Origin: Primula veris
Taxonomy: Eukaryota > Streptophyta > Magnoliopsida > Ericales > Primulaceae
DNA length: 64,000 nt
Reading direction: 5' to 3'
NCBI GenBank assembly: GCA_963682055.1
Contig: OY821745.1
Location: 12,097,501 to 12,161,500 of the forward strand
A program made the translations under genes and the position numbers. Of this stretch, positions 32,946 to 46,165 are shown piece by piece. Under the pieces are notes generated by a model that worked only from the letters and a program-made list of their open reading frames with translations, was not told the DNA's origin and did not search any database. How positions within the stretch are numbered: the first letter of the stretch is position 1; every line of letters begins with the position of its first letter.

Positions 32946-35219
32946 TGATTTTTTATGAACCTTTTAATGTATATTTTTTATTATTCAAAAAGTTACTGTT
33001 TGCAAGAAAATATGCTGGAAATTTATCATGTTCTAAATTTTCAAATTATGAAATTTATTTGTTTTGTAAATTCAAATCCGTGTGTTGTTTACACGAAATG
33101 AGGTTTTATTTAAGTAGTATCATTTAACTCGTTTGATAAAATTAGCAAGTGGTTTATTTTTTTTATGAGAACTTATTATTTTCATTAGTTTAAGTTTCTA
33201 TAAGTAATACATGATAATTTACCACCAAGCAAACTATTCTATCCGGGCATTGTTTAGAGGGGAAAAAATATGCGCTTATAGTACTTTAGTTACGGTTTGA
33301 AAAAGAGTTTGACTTACAAAAATACATTTGTATGCTCATTTCGACTTAATATATTTATATTGTGTCCGCTCTGAGCCAAAATCCTAGTGCGTTTGTAGCT
33401 TATATAAATATTTTGGTATTACTGTCTTGTTTTCTTATGGCTTTTAAGTTTATTTTTACAGTATAAACTAATAAGTTAAATTTTACTGTATAACTAATAA
33501 ATTGTTGTCTTCTGGCTTTAAAGTGTTTAGTTTGGTTGGCAGCTTAAAATTAAAGTGAAAAACCAAAAAATAAACTGAACAACTCTCACTCAAACTCATT
33601 AAGTTAGCTTAATTTGTTTAATAACGACTTATAAAACCCATGCTCTTAATATCAGTTGTTAAAAACAAAAATTCCATAAGGAATAAATTTGTTAGTAAAA
33701 TTAAAATTAAACTTAAAATACACCATGTATCCAGTATGCTAATTAATTGACCTTTTAAATTGATTTAAGAGGAAAAACACACCAATAAAGTTACTTATAG
33801 GCTTTACTTTGTTAACACATCAATCCAAGAAACTTTAGATGAATATGCATGTTTTAGCTAAGCGTTTTAAGAGCTTGATGAACTTCAAATTGGTTCGAAC
33901 CCTGGAATTAGAATACTTGTGCTAAAATATAAATCACATGATGCATGGTTTTTATGTGAAGTTTTATGTTGCCAAATATTATTATTATTATTTTTTGAAA
34001 ATATGCCAAATATTTTGTTGGAATTAGTGTTTTTACAAATTATACACTAAACCAATATAAAATAATAATACCGTTGAATAAATCTCTACGCATGCAAGAT
34101 CTAAAATATATACTCTAAGATTACACATGTAATTAAGTGTGTGTGTGTATATATATATGATGCATAAATAAAATAAGGAGCGAGTTAAAAGATGTGTATT
34201 AACTATTGTTAGAACACTCGATGTTGATACGAAATAAACAGCGGAGTCAAATAATCTCTCCTTAATATCTAATTGACCTCATGTCGTATTTCTATATTTC
34301 TTGCCGACAGTCTGATAGGGTATAACAACTTTATTTATTACGGGAAAAGGAAGAGACCATTTTCTGCATACTCGAACTTGTTATCGTTGAGAGTTTCTTT
34401 TCCTTAAACTAAAAATACGAATAGATTATATATATGCATAAAATACTAATGTAGAAAAATTCTACACAAAGAAAGAGTATTTTGAAATACATAATGGCAA
34501 GGTTTCATACGAGAGCTGAGGCGTGTGAGTCTATGTGAATAGATAGGGCCTAGACGAGAAAATCATATTTTTACATTTTTGAGTTTCTTGTTGTATTCTC
34601 CTTTGATATTATGTTGTAAATAGAATTAAAAGTAAATCAGTGTCACACTTCCAACTATATTCTTAAAAAATTATCACACAAGTTTTTCCTTCCAAACAGT
34701 ACAACTTTCTCTCTTCTTATCCCAAACATCACAACACAATCTTAGCATTGCTATATTTTCCCAACCAATATCAAATCACACTAGAGTTTACTCACTACCC
34801 CACCTACCACTTGCCCCGTATATTGGCAGCGGCGGCGGTAGTATAGCAGAGCTCCGACGAATTGCATACACAATCGTGACACACTCGTGGAAAGTGCGTG
34901 CATGCCCTTTCTTAAATGCATACATTTTCTCGTATTTGGTCATCGATGGAGTTTGTCGAAGGTCGGGAAAAACTACAACGAGTCGTTAGAGTTCCGACGA
35001 AATTTATACACAATCACCATAAGAGTGTATATAATCATGAAAAATGCATACACAGTCATAGAAATTAAATACACAATCTTAAAATATTGTGTTTATAATT
35101 GAAGAAAGTGACACTTATTTTGGAAAAAAAAGATTTAGTAGTAACAACTTTTGGAAATCTAGTTTGCTAGTTGAAACTTTTTGGTAATTACCCATAAATT
35201 AAGCATTTATACATCATTC
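32946..35219. other. AT-rich intergenic DNA
   Basis: No gene is supported. A B-box-like GGTTCGAACCC at 33892-33902 may be a SINE remnant, and 34830-34850 holds a short GGCGGCGG run. Confidence 0.4.
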
Positions 35220-35390
35220 ACTACAGAAAAATATCCAAATAGCGACGGGATTAGTGACGGTATTTTTTGTTACGAGCTTATTAGCGACGGTTTTTGTGAC
35301 GGCTTTGTGACATTTTAGTCAATTTGCGACAGATTTGTGACAGCTTTTTAAATTAGCGACATGCTTGTGACGGCTTTTGACTCTCAATAA
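35220..35390 (+). mobile_element. CACTA-type transposon end
   Basis: CACTACAGAAAAAT is followed by repeated AGCGACGG, GTGACGG and GCGACAG subterminal motifs facing inward, as in plant CACTA (En/Spm) ends. A matching opposite end was not found downstream, so this is a fragment or an element whose other end is diverged. Confidence 0.65.
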
Positions 35391-36520
35391 ATCAAATATT
35401 ATTTTGTAATGATTATTGATTTATCGGTATAGTATCAAGAACTCAAAAAAGTTATAATAATAATATATCTACAATCAAACATAAATCAAAATAAACATAA
35501 ACATGTATTCAATGGCAAATTTTAAGTTCAAATCCTTATCGAATACAATATATTTTCTGGAATAAGCATTTATTAGTTTTTCTTTCGATAAAATTTTCAC
35601 CAACTGCAATCGGTTTGACCTGGCTAATTTGGGTTTGGCCCATATCAAAATGCTTAGTATTAATAGCTTGGTCTGGCACCTAGGCCGGACAGAGCAAGGC
35701 GGAGAGCATTTGAAACAAAGACAATGAAATATAAAATATGGCGGGTATAGGGTCATATATTTAAACTTATAGAGATTTCTACGTGAAATGTTGCAACTAT
35801 TGGGTGAGAATAATTAGTTTTGACGGGAGTTCTTTTAGGACTAAGGAGATGGTGACACATGTTGGGTTCACCCACACGTGTACCGCGCCACGGCCACGAA
35901 GCAAGAGTAGCAGGTTGCCAACTGAGGCACGGGTCGAGGTCGACGAATGGATGGAACGAAAGGACAAAACTGAGACAAGAATTATCAAAGACTCATCTCA
36001 ATGCGCACGATAACATTAATGCACCAAACGCACGACCCATAGTGCTTGGAAAATAAACCATGAAAATGTTTGAACTGTGACTTTTTACATTCTGGAAATT
36101 CACCATTTATCTTACTTTTGGAGGTCAATATATTTTCACATTAATTAACGGGTTTTCACAAACTTTATCACCTTTCGAAACACTCGAATAGTACATGGGT
36201 TTGGTACCAAGCACGAACTATTTCGTAAAGTTTAAACTGTTCGAACCCGACCATCAAAATTGAATAAAACCAATTTCTATAAATACAAAATTCCAACACA
36301 ATTCTGGTTAGAACTTTAAACCACGATGCGTTGAAGCGAAAAAACAGATGATCTTAGATTGGAAACAGCAATCAAACAAACCTAAATTATGATTTGCAGT
36401 CAGTTCCTGTTTATTGTTAAATAAAACAAAAACAAAAATCATCCATGTGTTTTTATCCAAAGTGTAATAGACCTTGGAGCATTAGTTTAGAAAAAAAATA
36501 CTTTAGTACACCAAATTCTA
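35391..36520. other. Intergenic DNA without a supported gene
   Basis: AT-rich, with a less AT-rich island at 35850-35960 containing short open frames on both strands that resemble nothing known to me. Confidence 0.4.
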
Positions 36521-36942
36521 AACTATAGTGTTGTTAACGATTTGGAAACTCATATTTAAAAAATTTCAATTTGGTTATGACAATATAATAATCATGTCAC
36601 GTGACAATTGACAAACGTTAATTTGATAGACTAATTTGAGAATTTTGCACAAAAATATGTCATCCTATAAAAACTTTTCTCTCAATTTCACACATAACAA
36701 AAATTAGCACATAATCCAAATTTTTGTTATGTGTGAAATTGAGGGAAACGTTTTTATAGGATCATATTTTTGTGTAAAATTGTCAAATTACCCTTTCAAA
36801 TTAACGTTTGTCAAATGTCACGTGACATGATTCCGTGATTAATTTAGACGGTGGTACATAAATTAGAAAGTTATTATAGTGTGGTACCCAAATTAAAAAA
36901 TTTTAAAAACGGATACCAAAATCGTTAAAATCAGATAGTTTG
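36521..36942. mobile_element. Foldback element 3 (long hairpin)
   Basis: The inner arms of about 115 bp (about 36594-36708 and 36721-36828) are near-perfect inverted repeats beginning GTCACGTGAC and separated by about 12 bp. Outer arms of about 60 bp, from TTAACGATTTGG, pair less well. Three A-rich spacers lie between. No coding capacity. Confidence 0.82.
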
Positions 36943-39900
36943 ATATATTAAACGCATAAAACCCCTTGTTAGTTTTATGAGAATAAAACACGCAGAAAAT
37001 CACTAAACTAGATGATTTACTTTGTGATTACATCCTTTTCCAAGAAGCTTTACATGTATATGCTTTGTCCTGTTGTCCCCTTAGAATCCCAAGCATATTA
37101 TAACCCAAAGAAACATCACTATCAATTTATTACTCCTAAATTAGATATTTGCATTAAAACCCTTTTCCCCCACTACAAAAAATGCTTGGATCCCTTCTAT
37201 AAAAAGCATGTCTCACCTTCTTTGGGAGCAGGTTTCATAATCAACAAAAAATGAAAAGACGCCTATAAGCATATTTATACATAGAAGAATCGAATATAAG
37301 TTGGTTGAGTATGTGCATGGAGATGAAGATCTGTAGTTTCTAATTAGTTTGGCTTTTAGTACATAGCAGTAGCTTATAGTATTGATTTATTAAATTTAGC
37401 AAATATATTTTATATTTGTTTTCATTAGAACGAATGAGATACACCTGATACTGTTTCTAGAATTACGTAATTTACAGTTTTGAATCTGTTTCCGTAATCA
37501 ATTAGTATTGCATTTTATAGAAGTGATGACTCTTTTCTTGGCTTGGTTTATTTAGTTGAACACGGTTTTATAACTTAATTAATAAGAATTAATTTGTTTT
37601 CTTCTCATATGGAACATAATATGAATTCCTTGAGGTAGGCCTATGATGAAGTAATTATTTGAACAAAACAGAGTTGTATTTCACCTTTTCACGCAAACTA
37701 TAATTATGAGACTTGCTCGTAAGCGCCTTAGGAGCTAGATGCATTTGTCAAAAATCATAATTCACAAGACTGGGTGGGTGATTGGCCATCTCCAAGTAAC
37801 ATGTTTTTTTTTTAATAATGCATGGTATTATATAACCTAGTCAAGACTCTATACCCTAACATACTTAAAAGAACCATAGACATGTACAGACTAAAGTCGA
37901 TAACGGACCACGACCATGCAACAAGAGGGTTGGGGCACAATAGATTAAACTGATAACTATCCTGAAATCAAAATCTCTAATTAGAAACAAATTTAACTAA
38001 TCTGAATACTATATATACAATTCAACCAATCAAAACTACGAATTCACTTGCTGAAAATCCTTCATTTGGTCTCATCTTCAGTTGGAGACAGTTAATGAGA
38101 TATAAAGCGACGAACGGGATCTAAACTTATACCCCAAATGCCTTTATAAGCTTTTATAGATAAGCTTAGAGAATAGCTTTTATAAGCTTTTGAATTTTTT
38201 TTTTTTCATAGACTTGTATTAAAAATGCATTTTTATAGTGCACAAAAACAATTCTTTTTGTTTACTACTCTTTCTCGAGTCTTTCCTAAATTAGCAATAT
38301 GCGCTAATCAAGATTTTATTACTCTTTTTTACGATATTTTCTTGTTTGTCAAAATAAATAAATAAAGTGTGAAGGATTCCCTAAAGTTACCACGGTCATT
38401 AATTAAACAAAAATAAATCATTCTCTTACTGATCTACAAATGTAGAACCTTTCAGTTTCCCTTCAAAACAACTTAATTCACGAATTGATTTGGTCCCCTC
38501 TAACTTCAGTACTAGCTAAGTCACGTAATATATAGGATACATGCTCTATAATTATAAATTTTGCACCCTTTTGGCGATACTCATCTGAGGTACATTTTAC
38601 AAGGATATATTCCATGGCTAAATAAACAAGGAGTACGTGTCTACCTTTTCCTTTGGTTTGTGAATACACCTTTAGCATATTAACTAGGGCCAACCAGATA
38701 TATTAATTTATAGCTTGTGTAATACTATTACTTTCCGCCAAACATCAATATCAATTAAAAAAACACAAGATGCGCACCCTAATCAAGCTCTTTCCCGAAT
38801 AAAAATATTTTATCATATTACAGAATTATTAGATACCACTTTTTGCAAGTTACATAATTTGGAAGAATATTGTTATCAGTAAGTTATGAATTCAATTCAT
38901 TACATCGACATATAGTAGCTAAAACATAAAGTACCGAACATAAATATAAAGTACAAACATGCATAATAACTGTTTGTGTATGTACACTACACACACAAAC
39001 ACAAACACAAACATAAGAGAACAATTAGGAGACAAATTTAAATTGACTTATTATGCTGGGTTTTTAGCAATTTCATACATTTGTATTGTTGCGTGTTTTT
39101 CAGTCAGTGGCTTTCTTTGTTAGTTTTTTCAATTAGTACCATGTATTCGTGTGTTTTTACATTTTGAAATTTTTCATCAAAATTATGAATGGAAAACAAC
39201 TATGGTATGCTGGTTTTTCATCCAAAAAGCAGCATAATTGGATGGAAAAGCTCAAAATATATATAGAGAGACTTTAATTATAGGAAAATTAATTATAGAG
39301 AGTAGTAAACAAGAAAAATGCAACAATACTTGATACCAAACCAATTAAGACTTTAAGACTTTAGAGAAAAAAATTAAAAAGATTTGGTCTCTAAAAATTA
39401 GATTTGGAGATAGTAGAATTATTTCGTCCCTAAACTTCACAATTAGAGCCACATTTCGGTTTGTCTCTAAGAGCTTTGCCTCCAGATAACCGGTTACTTG
39501 CAGTGGAAATATGATATAATAACTAATAATCCATAGAAAATAGTGTATTTTAAAGAAAGTGATGTATCACCACCGTATTGACCTATTTGAAAATGTGGGC
39601 CTTCCTCTGCAATATTTTCTATAAAATACTGTATTGGTAATGAAATCTGTTAATTTGAATTGCTGCCGGTACTTCCACGTACAGTAACAATCTTATAAAT
39701 ATCTACTATAAACTATATATAATAGGTACTTAATTAATCACGATAGGCCGACAAAGACTCAGATGATAGGTTGAAACTTAGATTATTTATATTCTTTTCA
39801 CACACATGTTCATATTCATATATGACTACTATTTTAAATGTTACTATCAGCGGCGATCAGTAATTGTCAAAAAAAAAAAAAAACATTGATCAATAGTTCT

Positions 39901-40004
39901 TTCATTGAAACCTGTCAATAGGCAACCTACCTTTTCTTCCATTATTGTCCAACTACATTAATTCTTAACAAAAGCTAGTGATAAATAGAATCTTTTAATT
40001 TCCA
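36943..40004. other. AT-rich intergenic DNA downstream of the SRS gene
   Basis: No gene is supported. The last few hundred bases (39500-40004) should include the 3' untranslated region of the SRS gene. A (CACAAA)n run is at 38989-39012. Confidence 0.4.
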
Positions 40005-40276
40005 TCAAGGTTCTGGGTATGGAAAATATTGTTGCGTACCAGGCATGAAAGAACTCAAGAAATTAGGGTTAGTAGAGATAACATTTTGCTGGTGCACCAT
40101 AGGATCTGATGGACCCTCAAGCCCTTGATCATATAGAATACCCTTAAATAAATGCCCTTCTATGCTAATAGACGTTTGATATGCATATTGATCATCAAGT
40201 GCATTGTCAGTTGAGCTCACTCGGACACATCGAAATGTTGCCGGAATATGCAACTCAGGCGGAAAACTTTTATTCC
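40005..40276 (-). CDS. SRS (SHI/STY) transcription factor, exon 2
   Basis: The exon encodes the second conserved block of the plant SRS family: ATFRCVRVSS, then DDQYAYQTSISIEGHLFKGILYDQG, the so-called IGGH domain (here IEGH), which mediates dimer formation in family members. The acceptor is AG at 40278-40277 and the phase joins exon 1 to give SSSSGNKSFPPELHIPATFRC. After the domain a short tail with VHQQNVISTNPNFLSS ends at a stop in 40005-40007. SRS proteins are nuclear factors acting in auxin biosynthesis and in gynoecium, leaf and lateral-root development (family knowledge). Confidence 0.93.
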
Positions 40277-42602
40277 CTGGTGATATTTTACAACTTTTTT
40301 GGTTAAAAGTATCTTATCATGAATGATGCAAATGATTAACATTAAAAAGAAAAGTGGATTAACAAAAAAAAGCTTAAATAAAAAGGGTAGTGCCTATTAT
40401 CATGTCACATGCTATAAAGTTGTAGCTAGGAACTTGGAATGAGAAACAAATCAAATAGTCGGATAGTCATAGTAAACAATGTTTACTTTTGGGGAGTCAC
40501 CACATAGCAATCTAGTGCCAAAATCTTTTGTCACATGATGATTATTACTCCCAAATATTATTGTTTAAACCCAAAACATATAGTACTTCATAAAACATCC
40601 CCCACCTACGAAAGTTCTCTTGTCTATCTACTATCTATATATTCCACAACTTCTTCAGAAGCGTATACTTTAAAGTTTAAACCAATTAATTGCGTTTACA
40701 CTATTTATATACAGTAAAAAAATTACTTTGTATAGTAATTTCTCGATCAAAAAGAGTGGATATAAAATGAGAAACGTATCAAAACAATCTCATACAAACA
40801 CTATTTTCTTTCAGGAGTGTGGATTTAACAAGCCAAGAACATCCAGATGAGAAAGAAAACGGTCGGTTAAAAAAATGTGTTTTTTTCCCTTTTAGAAAGA
40901 AAAATGTATTAACAAACGTTTGAAGCTTTACAATTCTCATAGGCTACAAAGAAGTACTCTAATTCTCAAGGGAATTGGTTCCTCTAATTCCCAATACGAG
41001 AGGGCCAAGTCTAATGACATTTGAATACTTATTCAAAAATTTGATATACGAAGCTTTTTTGATTTCTTAATTTTCCTTGATAACTTTTCCTACCGAAGAT
41101 TTTTTATACTGGTACTCAAGGTTTCTTTCCCTTCAAATTCAATATCTAGGCGGACGTAGCAAGGATAACCGCTCCCAAAAAGAAACTATCCAAAAACTTT
41201 CTGGCAGGGAAGCCCGCCTAATCCAAAACTCCAAGGCCCTTCTCAACACATATTCGGATTTTCCAAGATTGATTTTCCAAATACGTCTTGAAAAATCACA
41301 CCGGATAAACAATTGGTCTATCCCTTGAGTCCGATTTTGGACCAAAGTTTACATACATCTATTCACTTGAAAAAATTGTTTGTTTAGGAATGCATGTATA
41401 TCCTTATATCTTCTCAGAAATTGAAAGATAAAAGACAATGCTAGCTATATATTTTGCTTCTATTTTTGGAAACTCCGGTAAAAAATATATATATAATTTG
41501 TACAATGCAGAGCTTAGTTAAGGGAAAGTGAATAGGTTTCTGCTATGTATGCAGTCCAAATTAACCACTAGCTAAGTGTAGAGCCTTAATGGGATAAAGC
41601 TGAAGATAGGGTTTTGTAGACTACAAATATTTTTTTTAGCTGGTCCTGATTTGTGATTTCTCTTAACTTCATTCACATGGTGAAAATTCGAAATTATACT
41701 GCAATCATCGGCACGTTGAAATTAGAATTTAGAGACAAATCCTTTAGGGAGAGTTTAATTTTTTTATTTGTCTCTAAATAGTGTTTTATAGCTAGGGACC
41801 AAGCTAACTTTTTTGTCTCCAAATTTAATTTCAGGGACCAAAATATATGTAAAAAAATGTGTTCCCAAATATATTCTCATACCTCCATCAGTAGCTAAAC
41901 TTTGTATTAAAATAGATTTGAAAAAAAAATTAAACTGTCTCCTTACAAGTACAGATTTGCAAAATGTAGACCACAAAGAGAAAATCAAGATAAAAGTCAG
42001 GGCTCTGTTTTTTTTTAAAACGTAATTACCTGTAATTGGTTAAAGTTTTCGAAAGTTCTTGCAATAAATAAAAATAAAACATTTTCTGCAATGCTTTTAA
42101 GAAAGTTAAACTCTATATAGGGTTCTGTAAACAATATTATTAAAACATTAAAACAAAACATAATATTTACTAGCTACCATTTTATGCAATGCTTTTAAGA
42201 AAGTTAAACTCTATATAGGGTTCTGTAAACAATATTATTATTTAGTTTTGATCTTAACGTTTTCTTCAGAATAACTCATATATATACGAAGATAGCTATA
42301 CAAGTGTGTGGAAGCCTTTGTAGAATACCAAAAAAACTTATACATATTCCTCAACTTAGCTAAAAACCTAAATTTATTTTTGTTACATGAGTACGTGTAG
42401 CTAAAAAGCAATGGATTTTTTTATTTATTTTTGAGGAAATATGTACTAGATTTCAATTATATGTAATTAAAAAAACTCCACTAGCCACTGAAGAGAAATA
42501 GAAGAAAACTGATTAGCTAGGGTTTGATTGCAATGGTTGACATGACTCTCTCTATATATATAAATAAATATCAATTATGACTTATTTATTGCAATATTGT
42601 AC
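40277..42602 (-). other. Intron of the SRS gene
   Basis: A 2.3-kb intron with GT (42602-42601) and AG (40278-40277). It contains a perfect 56-bp direct repeat (42087-42142 and 42185-42240). An 83-aa open frame at 41077-41328 has a more even base composition but no recognised similarity. Otherwise AT-rich. Confidence 0.8.
42087..42240. repeat. Perfect 56-bp direct repeat in the SRS intron
   Basis: Both copies start TGCAATGCTTTTAAG and end ACAATATTATTA with no mismatch seen. The second starts 98 bp after the first. Confidence 0.9.
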
Positions 42603-42846
42603 CTGAGGATGAAGATGGAATATTGTGCTGATCTCTGGGCCTCTTAGTGTTTGGTCCAAGCAAGAAATGTTGTTGTTGAACACTGGTTTGGTGATGATGC
42701 ATATTAATGTTTCTATTAGAGACAGGTATCCAAGTGCTCTTAACATGTGTTTGGCACTGGAAACCTCTTGTTTTGCAACATGTTCTACACCTCAAATACA
42801 CACAATCCTTCTTTGCTTGGTTCCCACAATCTTGACACCTCATCAT
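42603..42846 (-). CDS. SRS (SHI/STY) transcription factor, exon 1 (zinc finger)
   Basis: The protein starts [20 protein letters not shown] and continues [21 protein letters not shown], the C3HC3H RING-like zinc finger that defines the SRS family. An in-frame TAA lies directly before the ATG, so the protein truly begins at the finger. The usual N-terminal extension of about 50-150 residues in many relatives is absent. Joined with exon 2 it gives 171 aa. A Gln/His stretch ([12 protein letters not shown]) and a KRPRDQ basic patch follow the finger. The donor is AG|GT at 42603/42602. It is closest in architecture to the short SRS members; which paralogue cannot be told. Confidence 0.93.
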
Positions 42847-44244
42847 TTAGTTTCTACTTTTCCTTGCAATCTTGTGATTTGGCTGTTTTGGGAACAATTT
42901 TTTTTTTTTTTTATGATCTAGCTAGCTAGCACCTCATCATTTCAAGTGAAATTTTTTTCAAAGTGAAAGGGTTTTTGGATCAAACTATGTTTTAGAATGA
43001 CTTTATATGGCTACAAATTTAATTAGTCACTCATCCTTTTTTTAGAAGAAAAAAAGAGAGAAATTTTTCACTTTTTTGAGGCCATTTGAATTGTGTAATT
43101 CAAACACTTTCAAAGTAAATATATTTTCCAACCATTTGCTATCTGGCTAAAATCTTCAACATGGCATCCCATCATTTCTAAAGTATCACTTTTTTTCATT
43201 CTTTCTCCTTCATTTTGTAATGAAATATTTTTCCAACGATTTTAAAGTTAAGAGACTAGCACCTTCTGTTCTTTTTAACTCTCTTTGAAAAAAAACTGAA
43301 TGGATTTTGGGAACACTTTTTGTGAGGATCTTTTGGGTTTATGAAGTTGTGCTTTTTGGGAAAATGCAAGTGTTATAAATCTTGATCTTTTTGGTGTTTT
43401 TCACTCTTTTGGTGATAATAGTTTTGGTATTTTTTTTGGATCCTAAAGGTAATTTTTGATCTGGTTTCTAGGTTTTGCAAAAATCATCTAGGCCTTTTAT
43501 TTATTTCTTTCTTCTTCTTCTTGTCCTTATTATATATTGGCTTAGGGAGTGTGCTGGGGACTGTTCTCTACAGCTTTAAGAGTTGGATTCTAAAGCCGAT
43601 TTTGTATTTTTTTTAAGGGGAAAAGGAAACCTAGTCTGTACGGATATGTACTCCTATATATATAGTGGTTGTCATTAGTCATTACTTTGTTTTTTCTTTT
43701 TCCTTTTGCTGAATATAGTTAAAAAACAGAGTTCACTTAAAAAAACATTAGTAACTATATATGTATCAAGTAAAAAGAAAAAGGTACTTCTTTTAGTTTA
43801 GTCGTGTACACTGCTAAATTGGTCCTTTATGAAGTGGTTTTCTAAGTAAATTGGAGTAACGAATCATCAAAGAGGGTTAGCGATTGAGCCTCCCCCTCTC
43901 ACTCTTCCATGTTGGTGTAGCTTACCGGGAAATGATAATTTTATAATTCACACACTTCCCGACTCCTCCCGACCATTACACACACATCAATCTCATCTGG
44001 TAGGTACAAAGAAACTTATGCCAAACATATTCGAGTGTTAATGAATTTTATTTGAATTTGTTGCGACACCTAAGTACTAGCGCAGTTATGAACATGTCAT
44101 TACTCATTTGTCTACTATCAATTAATACCACATAATCCGAAGATATGTGGATAGTTTGAAAGAAATTAAGATACATTTTTGTTGTCTTTTTGTCATACAG
44201 ACTTCTAAAATGTCCATTTTTTGCTATTTCTCTTTTACTTATAA
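42847..44244. other. 5' flank of the SRS gene
   Basis: AT-rich sequence upstream of the SRS start on the minus strand, including pyrimidine/purine tracts at 43500-43530. The promoter should be here, but I cannot place a TATA box with confidence. Confidence 0.4.
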
Positions 44245-45031
44245 CAAGGCTGTAAATGAGATGAGTTGTTCGTGTTCGGCTCGGTTAATGTTCGGTTCAT
44301 ATTCGTTCATTTATAAACGAACATGATAATAAATAATAATATAGTGTTTGTCTATTAAATGAACCGAACATGAACAAGACTAATTATGTTCGGTTCGTCT
44401 AACCTCCGGCTCGTGCAACTATATATAAAGTTTGATAAAATAAAAAAACTAAAACTATTGTTAATGATGTAACAAAACAACAAGTGTCACTACAAATTAA
44501 TAAACTTATTTATGGTATAATAATATTAATAATATGTTTGTATTATTTCAAACTTGTTAGTATAATTTATATCATTGTACTATAAATGCAGTCACTGATT
44601 TTACTGTTAATTGCCCGACTCACGACTCGTGAAAGTAATCAATTACACGTATGTAAAAAATAAATTATACTTTATTAGAATATATAAACTTAAAAGCTAA
44701 GACAAATTTGTGTTATAATGTCAAATAAATTAATTAGCAAATGATTTATTGAGGTATAGACAAGTTTACCATATTAAACAATATAGTAATAAATGATAAA
44801 AATAAAATATATTTTAACAGAAATAAAATAAATACTATATTTTTTTAATTATTAAATGTTTTGAATGAAATTAAATGTTGACGAACCACTCGTGTTCGGC
44901 TCGTCAAACGTTCGTCAAATTTTTATTCGTATTTAAATGAATATAAACTGAACATAAATAAGTGTTTTAATTCATGAATATGAACATTAATATAGACTTT
45001 TTCGATTCGTTTCGTTTCATTTACGGCACTA
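44245..45031. mobile_element. AT-rich non-autonomous transposon, TGTAAATGA/GTTCG family, copy 2
   Basis: Ends read CAAGGCTGTAAATGA and, on the other strand, TAGTGCCGTAAATGA, a diverged terminal inverted repeat. Subterminal GTTCGGCTCG and GAACATGA motifs are inverted at the two ends. The centre is homologous to 7856-8600. No clear target duplication and no coding capacity. Confidence 0.7.
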
Positions 45032-45802
45032 ATAGCAAGCAATGGAGGTAAATTTACATAGATTTCCATTGCTAAAATGATCATAACAAGTATTTTTGCC
45101 GTGATATTGGACGAGAGTACTCAACGAATACATGATTGAGCCAAATAAAAAAGGCCAAAAAATTAATATTGATTTGTAAAAGATAAAAGTACACTATCCC
45201 AACTTATATAACTGTGGCATGTAGCTTTTTGTTACAAGACATTTAAACAAAGTGGTGTCACTAGCTATACTGAATACTGATTGCAGGTAATCATATACAA
45301 ATGGCAATCATATACAAAAGCTACGAACCTACGATTGCTGGTAAATTTTGCTAATGTGATTATAATTAATTATATACCATTGTAGATTAAAAAATTACTA
45401 GTAGAACGTAATTGTTGTCCCAATTATATCTTCATGACCAACAACGTTTTCAGTTATGACCGGGCTATGTTAAACGTTAGTTTATTTAGTGACTTCTTTT
45501 TAGTTTTTTCACCTCATTGTTGTCCCAATTTCTTTCAGAACAACAGTGTTTTTGATTTTGCCAATATAATAGTGGGGTATAGACCGTATAGTGGAATTGA
45601 TGAATCTCTGCAATGGCAATAGTAGTTTTGTCACTCAAACATAAAAATTGCAGGCTTTGTTACCCAAAATCCGGAGCTCCTTTCTTATTTCATGGCTCTT
45701 TCCTCATTTAATGGTAAAACACTGACCATTTCCCACTCATTTCCACGTGTTCACTTGTACTGATAGCAGACGGGAGTGATACAGCCTGATTATACGTTCC
45801 TA
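45032..45802. other. Intergenic DNA without a supported gene
   Basis: AT-rich. A 62-aa open frame at 45434-45622 has no recognised similarity. Confidence 0.4.
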
Positions 45803-46165
45803 GGGATGAGAACGAAGGGAAGTTTTAGTAAAAAAAATTGTTTTCCTTTCGTTTCCTTAATAGTTCGTTTCAGTTTTGTTCATTATTAAACTAAATAATA
45901 ATGAACGAAAATATAACATTTGTTTAATAAACAACATGATAATGATAATAACCATGTTCATTTAGTGAAATTTTGTTTTCGTTTAATTAATATATATATA
46001 TATATTTATAATAATAAATCTATAGTATATATTATATTAGATATATGAATTAATAAAAATCATATAGTTTAATAATTGGTTCATGACACAAAACGAAATT
46101 TACATGTATTTAACGAAACGAAATTTACACGAGATAGACTGTTTTCGTCTTGTTTCGCTTCATTA
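45803..46165. mobile_element. Diverged or shortened relative of the GTTCG-family transposon
   Basis: It begins TAGGGATGAGAACGAA and ends near CGTCTTGTTTCGCTTCATT, with a TTCGTTT / AACGAAA inverted arrangement and an AT-rich middle. It is about half the length of the two fuller copies. Confidence 0.45.

Noticed and set aside
33892..33902. tRNA gene suggested by GGTTCGAACCC
   Set aside because: No cloverleaf can be drawn around it; at most a SINE remnant.
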